Part shown: one piece after another, positions 25,601 to 32,024 of the stretch | How the letters are laid out: every line of letters starts with the position of its first letter | Position numbering within the stretch: position 1 is the first letter of the stretch | Translations under genes and position numbers: made by a program | NCBI GenBank assembly: GCA_002500665.1 | Contig: DLRY01000100.1 | Location: forward strand, 59,607 to 123,606 | Reading direction: 5' to 3' | Origin: Opitutia bacterium UBA7876 | GTDB lineage: Bacteria; Verrucomicrobiota; Verrucomicrobiia; Opitutales; Seribacteraceae | Length of the DNA: 64,000 nucleotides | The notes under the pieces: generated by a model | What the model saw: only the letters and a program-made list of their open reading frames with translations | What the model was told of the DNA's origin: nothing | Databases searched by the model: none

Positions 25601-28212
25601 CCAAAGGCATCTTCAAGTTCGTATATTGTATGCCTCTTTAACTTGTCCAAATTTTCTTCTTGGTCGGTAAACGAAATTGACTCCTCGGTCATGTCCACGA
25701 ATCCTCTAACCGCAGAAGTTCCAAAACTGTGGCCAGCTCCTTCGGACCTCTCCTTGAAAAGACCGAGGATTGGGATTTGATCTTCACTTTTGATTTGAGT
25801 GGCCCTCTGATGCCAGTCCTTAACTGATTGAGCGATTGAATCAAACCGTACGCCTCCAACAGGCGATGTGATGTTGGGCAGTATTTTTTTTAATGTTGGG
25901 TCAGATGTATCTAGAAAATTAGGTTCAAAAAATTCCCCCCCAGAGTAGCTCTCGACGGTACAAAGACCAATCTTTCCCATTGTTTTGAGTAGTGCTTTTT
26001 CTGCTGCCTTTTTGTAGCGCATGAATGCTTCAAGTGCTTCCCCTTCCTTTGGAAACAATTCTTCGGCCCGCAGTCGTACTGCCAGAGGATAAACTGCGGA
26101 TGCTCCGAATCCAAGGGCACATGCACAGTGATGGGATGAAGCTATTTGCCCACTTTCAAGGAGCAATGAAATTTTCAATCTAACGCCGTCTTGGATTAGT
26201 CTTTGGTTTACAGCTGACACGGCGAGTGTGCTTGGTATGGCGGCTTTTGAAACAGATATGTGTCTATCTGTTAGTATTGCTATACCTCCATGCTCCTTTG
26301 CGAAATTCGAAACCTTGATAGAAATACTGTCAATCGCTTCTATAAGCCTTTTTTGGTTAGCATTTGAATCCCTTAGGTCAGGCTCGTATAGAATTTCAAA
26401 TTCTTCACACGGGGTTTTTTTCTGAGACCTGATTCTTAGGACATCCGACATTCGCAGTATGGGAGAACTCAGAACAATTTGCATGCTTCTAGAAACTCCA
26501 AAATGTGGTTTTTCTCCCAAACTTACTCTTAAAGTCATTCCGTCTGATTCGCGAAGCGAATCAAGGGGAGGATTGGTCACTTGAGCAAATCGCTGACTAA
26601 AATATTTTGCAACGCCACCCTCGTTATCGCTAAGGGCATTGATCGCATTACCATATCCCATGGCTGATACTTTCTCGACTCCCCGGTGTAACATCGGATC
26701 CATAAGAAACTTAAAAGTCTCTTGGTTATGATTGTATGCAACATATCGAGCCGGGTTACTTAAATCGCCTTTATATCGCAATGCGGCTTTGGCGGGATCG
26801 GTTGGAGGAATAGTGATTGAGTCTATCCCAACTTGTGATTTTTCAACCAAAGAAATGTAGTCCTTTTCTGCCGCTAGTTTGTTGAGTGAATCGTTAGTGT
26901 TGTATAGCTTCCCTTCGCTGTGGTTGAAGTAAATCATTCCACCTGCTTCAACCCTTCCTCGACTTAAGACTTCATTGGAGGGAAAGTAAACTTGACCAGC
27001 CTCGGACATCACCGCGAAATACTTCTCGGTTTCAATGGTGCGCAGTGGTCTTAGTCCGAGTCTGTCAAGTCGTGCTCCGATGATGTTCCCATCCCCGAAA
27101 ATAAGCGCTGCAGGACCATCATTTTTTTCCTCGAATAACGAAAAGTATTCGAGCATTGCCCTGACCTCGGGTGACAATCTTGTATCGTTTTCCCAAGCAG
27201 GAGGCATCATGGCCACGACAGCTGCGACCAATCCCACATTGTCTTCATACACCCTTGAATTAAGTGTTTGATCAAGGCGGCAGCTGTCAGATTGTCCTTT
27301 CGGACGGAAAATAAGCTTATCTTCTGCCTTTGCGACCGCAACTTCGTTCAAGCGGTTTTTTTTATCGGTATTCAACTCTCCATTGTGGGCCATCAGTCGA
27401 AAGGGTTGAGCCATAGAGGGATGGGGATCCGTATTGGTGGAAAAGCGTGTGTGGAAGTAAAGAGTGTGAACAGCGTGATCGGGGTCCAGAAGGTCAGTAA
27501 AATAAGGGACAATCTCCCATGAATTAAGTCTGCCTTTAAGTGTTTGTAATTTTGTTGAAAAAGATAATGGGTAGAGGCCTGCAAAAAATTCGTCAGCGTA
27601 AGCCACAGCCTCTATATTTAGTAAGGTTTTGTGAATATGAGAATCAAGCAGCTTTGTTGAGATGTTCTTAGAAACTTTGAAAATCCATTGATGGATAGGT
27701 AATTGCAAGGATACCGCATCATTGGAGATGTAGCTGTTGTCAACAGGTAGTACTCTTTTCTTTATGATATCTAACTTGGAACTCCTTAAGTTATGCTCGA
27801 TCAAATCGATTGACTCTTTGGAACAACTTTCGGGAATGTAGAAGTTTCCCACTCCAAATTCATTAGGCTTGAGGTCTTTACCGGTGATTTTGCGAAAAAA
27901 AGAAATGGACAAGTCGACTGAAATACCAGCTCCGTCTCCGACTCCCGATGAAGACATGCCGCCCCTGTGAGGTACTGAGCATAATGCTTCCTGCCCCTTA
28001 AGAATTACATCATGAGATTGGATGGTGTCCTTTCTTGTTATAAACCCTACGCCACAAGAGCTTCTTTCATCAGATTGGTCGTAGAGACCATGAGAACAAT
28101 CCTCGATCTGGTGCAAATCGAAATCAGCATCATGTGGAGGCTGCGTGCAAGAGCGAGAGTCTTGGCAGAGTGGATTTGATGAAGTCACAATCAAAAGGTC
28201 AATAAGAGACAA
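22645..28212 (-). CDS. gltB: Glutamate synthase large subunit, extended
   Basis: Makes two glutamates from glutamine and 2-oxoglutarate. At 1855 residues it is longer than the usual 1500. A 52-residue leader precedes Cys53 (SSCGVGF), the nucleophile of the class II amidotransferase domain (about 53-480). The central domain follows (about 600-800), then the FMN-binding synthase domain (about 1020-1400) with KPGEGGQLPAAKV and the cluster motif CVMAKNCNVKCP near residue 1286, and the GXGXG helix domain (about 1440-1640). About 200 further residues, mostly helical and polar, are not part of the standard enzyme. No ATG is available near the start; TTG at 28212 or TTG/GTG codons just inside are all possible. 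No gltD is adjacent. G+C is clearly lower than in flanking genes. Confidence 0.93.
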   Translation of the reverse strand: MSLIDLLIVTSSNPLCQDSRSCTQPPHDADFDLHQIEDCSHGLYDQSDERSSCGVGFITRKDTIQSHDVILKGQEALCSVPHRGGMSSSGVGDGAGISVDLSISFFRKITGKDLKPNEFGVGNFYIPESCSKESIDLIEHNLRSSKLDIIKKRVLPVDNSYISNDAVSLQLPIHQWIFKVSKNISTKLLDSHIHKTLLNIEAVAYADEFFAGLYPLSFSTKLQTLKGRLNSWEIVPYFTDLLDPDHAVHTLYFHTRFSTNTDPHPSMAQPFRLMAHNGELNTDKKNRLNEVAVAKAEDKLIFRPKGQSDSCRLDQTLNSRVYEDNVGLVAAVVAMMPPAWENDTRLSPEVRAMLEYFSLFEEKNDGPAALIFGDGNIIGARLDRLGLRPLRTIETEKYFAVMSEAGQVYFPSNEVLSRGRVEAGGMIYFNHSEGKLYNTNDSLNKLAAEKDYISLVEKSQVGIDSITIPPTDPAKAALRYKGDLSNPARYVAYNHNQETFKFLMDPMLHRGVEKVSAMGYGNAINALSDNEGGVAKYFSQRFAQVTNPPLDSLRESDGMTLRVSLGEKPHFGVSRSMQIVLSSPILRMSDVLRIRSQKKTPCEEFEILYEPDLRDSNANQKRLIEAIDSISIKVSNFAKEHGGIAILTDRHISVSKAAIPSTLAVSAVNQRLIQDGVRLKISLLLESGQIASSHHCACALGFGASAVYPLAVRLRAEELFPKEGEALEAFMRYKKAAEKALLKTMGKIGLCTVESYSGGEFFEPNFLDTSDPTLKKILPNITSPVGGVRFDSIAQSVKDWHQRATQIKSEDQIPILGLFKERSEGAGHSFGTSAVRGFVDMTEESISFTDQEENLDKLKRHTIYELEDAFGMKVSNFSNTSFDKLSEDEIDNFIITSSYRSFSKMMANERLNRPAALRDVLSFPVDFSDAFSYEDFFAKLNINDLVGNNDFKILGLKCNQIGQDQFSLKLLGANLSDSERINNFASALRDSFSPNIKIEVSDKDHVVIVTVSDDPLYFFSRLKPAPQKIALEKVQLASEITPCFTSGAMSHGALVANAHESVAHGVNMVGAMSNSGEGGEHITRYGTIRASRIKQFASGRFGVWAGYLADSELEEIEIKIGQGAKPGEGGQLPAAKVNVEIAAARGGTPGVELVSPPPHHDTYSIEDLGQLIHDAKAARVRVVVKLVSSEGIGTIAVGVAKAGADVINVAGNTGGTGAASVTSLKYTGRAAEIGIAEVHQALCANGLRQKVILRCSGAMQTGSDVVKASLLGGDSFEFGTTALMMLKCVMAKNCNVKCPAGLTTNSEAFDGDPRALAQYMLNVAHEVREILADLGLQSLNHSRGRADLLHLMNHSSSVGQLDLRKMLKIVPEKKVARPIYLEKDFGLDDHWIEKFHNSFLKREEKSLRIVASKPLNNKNKSVGGQFSIDIERLLNHELSSRHSSVIELANGRYRLKNGSIMISTEGSAGQSYGVFCNDGISMNHVGTCNDGVGKGMCGGKIVVLSPPGASKFDGENVLVGNFALFGATGGRLFIEGQAGDRFAVRNSGATAVVEGVGDFCAEYMTNGSILNLGDFSKGFGNGMSGGFAFQYDPKGNLPDMISHDSVLFGTLDDGSENASILHNSAKKMLEWHREATHSVRASVLLDEWENTRKDILWIMPKSLLKYQCADAIFAGVSRKDLEEELSIALVNHQISKLKTAWKSGKPFMNGETPKFGETDTDEIYSLINSYTVLDFAYEISSRYSEISAKDSDEAARNLVMTEDFALMSSLSKHAKKAISHYDNTELAVLVSNKRVNDFKRSLRLRVTSEMDSLATQAWIEHQDLRNESALEKIPNFEELFAQNSFPEVLERSAND

Positions 28213-28272
28213 TTGGCAAAGTTAAAGAATCGGTTGTTGATTTTTAAATAATTGGGCTAGATTTACTGTATA

Positions 28273-28301
28273 ATTCTATTTGGGTTTCTCAAAAATATCA
28301 A
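28273..28301 (-). promoter_or_regulatory. Probable sigma-70 promoter of gltB
   Basis: On the minus strand TTGATA and TAGAAT are separated by exactly 17 bases, each one mismatch from the consensus. The -10 box ends about 60 bases before the likely TTG start of gltB. The surrounding 267 bases up to the methyltransferase stop are AT-rich and hold no gene I can support. Confidence 0.65.
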
Positions 28302-28479
28302 GGTTTCAGGTCCTCGTCTTTATTCATTAATTTTGCAGGGGCGACTTTCATCCCAATAAAAGAAAATCAAGGGAAAAATGCTCTAAATTCGACTCATCTA
28401 ACTCATGCTCGAAGAATTGAATGGAGAGGGATTAGTTAATATAGTTGAGCAAAATTTTATATTTCCTCTAGCTGATTTT

Positions 28480-29151
28480 TCAGACAAGGCTATTAGGAAC
28501 TCCACGCCCGATTTCTCTTTTAAAAATTCGTGCCCTGACAGGGAACTTCTCGCTCCGATGACTTTCTATTACAGAAAAACCGTTTTGCCTAGCCAATGGT
28601 TCGATTTCCACTACATACCTAGCCTGTATCCCCGTTGCCAAAGCAAAGAAACCATACAATACGCGGATCAACATGAAGTGCCAACACTTGGTAATTAGCG
28701 CCCCTTCTTGGATCTCAAAAAAATCAACGTCTATCCATAAACTTTCTCCATCCGTATATTTGGATAGTATAGGAAGCATTGCTTGGAGCTGACTTTTTTC
28801 GAAACAATCCCAGAAAAAGAAAGTGCAAACTGCATCAAAACGCTCAACGGCATCGAACTCCTGAAGCGCAACCCTATGAAAAGTCACTCGGCCAAAATCC
28901 CTGGCATCGACTCTATTTCTCGATCTTTCCATCATTTCTGCAGACTGCTCAACGACGGTAACCTTTGTCTTTGGGTTGACCTTGAGAAGCCTCTCAAGAA
29001 ACAATCCAGTCCCTTCCCCTATGAGCAGAATATCCCGCCGATGAGTAAGCTGATCTAAATAGGTGCAACGCATTTCCTGTAATCTAGACCCGAACAAGAA
29101 ACTTTCGAAAACCCCGTAAAATGGAGCGATCCTGTCAAAGCCCGAGCACAT
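28480..29151 (-). CDS. Class I SAM-dependent methyltransferase
   Basis: A 223-residue Rossmann-fold methyltransferase. Motif I is ILLIGEGTGLFLERLL (about 40-55), followed by the acidic strand end VTVVEQSAEMM and a post-motif RFDAVCTFFFWDCF. The N-terminal FDRIAPFYGVFE stretch is typical of enzymes related to the UbiE/COQ5 group. A hydrophobic segment near residue 155-175 may let it touch the membrane. Its start overlaps the end of the upstream membrane-protein gene by 17 bases, so the two are co-translated and may modify the same lipid. The substrate is unknown. Confidence 0.85.
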   Translation of the reverse strand: MCSGFDRIAPFYGVFESFLFGSRLQEMRCTYLDQLTHRRDILLIGEGTGLFLERLLKVNPKTKVTVVEQSAEMMERSRNRVDARDFGRVTFHRVALQEFDAVERFDAVCTFFFWDCFEKSQLQAMLPILSKYTDGESLWIDVDFFEIQEGALITKCWHFMLIRVLYGFFALATGIQARYVVEIEPLARQNGFSVIESHRSEKFPVRARIFKREIGRGVPNSLV

Positions 29152-29995
29152 CTTCTATTCCGAGGAGGGTTAGCGGTATAATACAATAGCCTAAATCAAT
29201 CGCCTCTCTTTTGTCCTGATCGTCAGATAAGAAAAAATCCAGGAAGATCACAAACAATGTGACACAAAAAGCATGCATGAAAAGATTGATCTCAAGGCCA
29301 ACCAACAAAAGGAGAATACCGACAATCACGGCAAGGGGATATTTTACCATTGCCAAAGTCTTCAGGTATCCGGGTCTCTTTTGCAACCATGAGAGACGAT
29401 TTCTTTTCTTATCTTCGATCCATTCCCATTTGCTGACGTACAGGCAATTCATGAAAAAGGCCAGAAACAGAAGGACCGTAGAAAAAAGGATTTCAGGGAA
29501 GTCGTCTTTCGAAAGATAAGCTGGAAAAAAAACGCAACCCAGAGAAAGAATACAAGCAGTCCTCACCTCTTTGGGGCAGGGAAGGAAAACACCCCTTTTT
29601 GACTCCAAAAGACAGAGGCAAAAATTTGCCAGGCTGAGGGAAGCCAACGAAAAGCCCAAGGCAAGGCATTGTAAATCCAGGTGGCAAAAAGATGAACAGA
29701 CGGCAATGAGAAGGCATACCACCCAGCAAAAGAGGAAAGATCTTCTGGAGTTTTTGAAGGCTTCGTACCTCTTAGCCGTTTGTGAGCTGGGTAAAAACGG
29801 TTCAGAAAATCTGTCGGCGCTGTAGGCCAACCAAACGCTGGAACCGAGGATTAAATGGTGATAAACGGCAAGTTCAACGGATAGGTCCCTCGCAAGCACC
29901 GTCTGCCACAGTACGGCGATCAGGGGCGCGTCCAGGCTGTAACGGTTAAGAAAAGCCAGCTTGCCCAAAATAGTTTTACCCGTATCGAACGACAT
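29135..29995 (-). CDS. Multi-pass membrane protein, UbiA-like
   Basis: A 286-residue polytopic inner-membrane protein with about seven to eight hydrophobic segments. The stretch SSVWLAYSADRFSE near residue 52-65 resembles the first Asp-rich region of UbiA-type prenyltransferases, and a later LGYCIIPLTLL lies near the C-terminus. The classical second Asp-rich motif is not obvious, so enzymatic activity is uncertain. It is the first gene of a two-gene unit with the overlapping methyltransferase. A prenyl-lipid or quinone-related pathway is a reasonable guess, not more. The start is the ATG at 29995. Confidence 0.7.
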   Translation of the reverse strand: MSFDTGKTILGKLAFLNRYSLDAPLIAVLWQTVLARDLSVELAVYHHLILGSSVWLAYSADRFSEPFLPSSQTAKRYEAFKNSRRSFLFCWVVCLLIAVCSSFCHLDLQCLALGFSLASLSLANFCLCLLESKRGVFLPCPKEVRTACILSLGCVFFPAYLSKDDFPEILFSTVLLFLAFFMNCLYVSKWEWIEDKKRNRLSWLQKRPGYLKTLAMVKYPLAVIVGILLLLVGLEINLFMHAFCVTLFVIFLDFFLSDDQDKREAIDLGYCIIPLTLLGIEDVLGL

Positions 29996-30040
29996 CGCTT
30001 CTGTTTGCTATTTAAGTAAATTAATTGTATCTATAAATCT

Positions 30041-30391
30041 ATGAAAATCAGAGCTTACTTGAAACCGCACTGCGGTTGGAGCATGGGTGTCCGGGCCATC
30101 ATGGAAAAATATTCCCTAGAGTATGAGGATCTGGATATTATCAATAACCAAAACATCTATGCCGAGATGGTCGAGAAATCGGGGCAACCCCTCTCTCCAT
30201 GTGTTGAGGTAGACGGCGTCATGCTTGCCGACGTTAGCGGTGAAGAGGTAGAAAACTACATGTTGTCCAACAAGCTCGTGAAATCGACGGATCGCGAAGC
30301 CAGTGCGCCCACCGACTCACCTTGTTCCGACGAAGAGCATGAGAGGCAGGCAAACCAAGGAAATGAAGGCGCACCTATTAGGTTCTTCTAA
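30041..30391 (+). CDS. Glutaredoxin-like protein (C-G-W-S motif)
   Basis: A 116-residue protein whose first 80 residues follow the glutaredoxin fold: a beta strand, then PHCGWSMGVRAIM (a monothiol-type C-G-W-S site with Cys11), DLDIINNQNIY, and the cis-proline region PLSPCVEVDGVML with a GEEVENYM end. Members of this type handle thiol exchange or iron-sulfur clusters. The last 35 residues (DREASAPTDSPC and on) are polar, contain another Cys, and look disordered. It is transcribed alone, divergent from the UbiA-like gene with 45 bases between the two starts. Confidence 0.85.
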   Translation: MKIRAYLKPHCGWSMGVRAIMEKYSLEYEDLDIINNQNIYAEMVEKSGQPLSPCVEVDGVMLADVSGEEVENYMLSNKLVKSTDREASAPTDSPCSDEEHERQANQGNEGAPIRFF

Positions 30392-30768
30392 AAGCCATCG
30401 GACGTCTTACCGAATAGCTATTTAGTCGTTGTGTGTTCCTGATCTAGATTTTTGGGTTGTTTTGTTTGTTGTTTCGTCATGAGACGTGACCAACGGGTTG
30501 TTTTTGCTGTAAGCACGTAATAATAAGTACAATCTCAACCCATCTTAAATTTAGTCTGTGTATATGCCTGAAACTCACCACATTTGTTGCTAATTCTTCA
30601 TACCCGGAAATTATAGTTGTATCCGACTATGCGATTGACATGATAAATATATTAAATAGTTTTTTTGTGCATACAGGACATCTTTAACTTGACTTATCCT
30701 CCAATTCATGAAGACTCTGCGAAAGTTTTTTATCATATTTTGCCCGTATTTTATGCACTTTTTTTTGA
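30392..30768. other. Intergenic region with no recognised feature
   Basis: This 377-base stretch is AT-rich with runs of T and no open frame worth calling. I see no tRNA, hairpin terminator or convincing promoter pair. It presumably carries the control region of the AraC-type gene that follows, whose ATG has no Shine-Dalgarno sequence, only a run of T before it. Confidence 0.6.
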
Positions 30769-31923
30769 ATGAAAATTCGAATAATTTCCATTGAGATTGG
30801 CGTAACGAAGGACAAGGACATTCTTGTCGACAAAGCCAAAGGAGAGAAGTCTTTCACCCTATACTTTTTCAAAACGTCTGCCCTTGCCAAGACTAGCATT
30901 GGATTGAGTGAAGTCAATCGCGGGGACTGCCTGTTGTTATCCCCGGATTCGCCCCACTACCTCAGGAGCAAGGAATTTGAATGGGAATACGACGTGATTT
31001 CCTTCAAGGGCTCCGACGCGACCCGTCTGATTTCCCAGATCGGCCTAGAATGCGACACCATCTACTCCCCTGTCCAAACCTACTTCATCGATGCAATTCT
31101 CGATAAGATCACCAAGGAAATCAGGGCCACCGACATGCTCTTTGATCGGGTTGTTGCCGCTGCGATGGATGAGTTGCTCACTAAGATCCTGCGTTTCTCC
31201 AAACAGGATTTTGTCTTATCCATGCCGGATCACTCCCAAAAACTTCGGGATCTGCGGTCGGAAGTCCATGAAAACTTCGCCAAGCCGTGGACGATTGGAC
31301 AAATGGCATCGATTATGGGCCTGAGCGCAAGTCGGTTCGCATCGCTCTACAAGCAGGAATTCGGAGCCAGCCCGACGGAGGACCTCATCAGGACGAGAAT
31401 TGAGCAGGCCAAGAAAATGCTTTCCGCCACCAAGGTCAGCGTCAAACAGGTTTCCCTCGCATGCGGTTTCGAGAGTGTTCACTACTTCCATCGCGCCTTC
31501 AAGCGCAGGCTCAACATAACCCCAAAGCATTACCAGAACCATAAACTCTCCATGAAAGGCTCCATTCCCATGGAGGAGAAGTCTTTCACCCTCGACGCTT
31601 TGTCCGTTGATTCGGACTTCTCCGGAACGATGGAAATAGTGGACGGAGAGATCGTCTTTCATGGGATCGGATCCGCATGGGCCGATTTTTTGGGATTTCC
31701 CGCCGACGAACTACATAACAAACCTTTTCTTAACTTCGTATTCCCGGAAGATTTGGGAATAGCCAGAGAAGCAGTCAGCAACATCGTCGAAGGAAGAAAC
31801 GTAAAGGATGTTTCCGTTCGCCTCAATACGAGCGAAGGAGAGCACGTTAAGGTTGATTTTTCCGCTTTGACCAAGGGAAACAACTGGTTCTGGTTCGCCA
31901 AGAAGGTTCTGGTCGAAGCTTAG
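30769..31923 (+). CDS. AraC family regulator with C-terminal PAS domain
   Basis: A 384-residue transcription factor with an unusual order. Residues 1-150 resemble an AraC sensor half (beta-rich start, a GDCLLLSPDSPHYL turn). Residues 157-255 hold the double helix-turn-helix: WTIGQMASIMGLSASRF, then VSLACGFESVHYFHRAF and ITPKHY. The part after the helix-turn-helix (about 285-384) reads as a PAS domain, with GIGSAWADFLGFPADEL, FLNFVFPEDL and a closing strand WFWFAKKVL. In most AraC proteins the DNA-binding part is last. The neighbours are a glutaredoxin and a peptidase, each apparently a separate unit, so the target genes are unknown. Confidence 0.85.
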   Translation: MKIRIISIEIGVTKDKDILVDKAKGEKSFTLYFFKTSALAKTSIGLSEVNRGDCLLLSPDSPHYLRSKEFEWEYDVISFKGSDATRLISQIGLECDTIYSPVQTYFIDAILDKITKEIRATDMLFDRVVAAAMDELLTKILRFSKQDFVLSMPDHSQKLRDLRSEVHENFAKPWTIGQMASIMGLSASRFASLYKQEFGASPTEDLIRTRIEQAKKMLSATKVSVKQVSLACGFESVHYFHRAFKRRLNITPKHYQNHKLSMKGSIPMEEKSFTLDALSVDSDFSGTMEIVDGEIVFHGIGSAWADFLGFPADELHNKPFLNFVFPEDLGIAREAVSNIVEGRNVKDVSVRLNTSEGEHVKVDFSALTKGNNWFWFAKKVLVEA

Positions 31924-32024
31924 CCCAAGTCAGAGGACGGTCTTTTATTTTTCATTTTCAGCGATCGATGGGTTGCCGTTGGAGCTTGGGCACCCTATGA
32001 ATTATAGTTAAAGTAATTTATCTT

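Noticed and set aside
31923..31991. Inverted repeat GCCCAAG / CTTGGGC after the AraC gene
   Set aside because: The seven-base arms are 55 bases apart with no T run after them, so it is not a terminator and may be chance.
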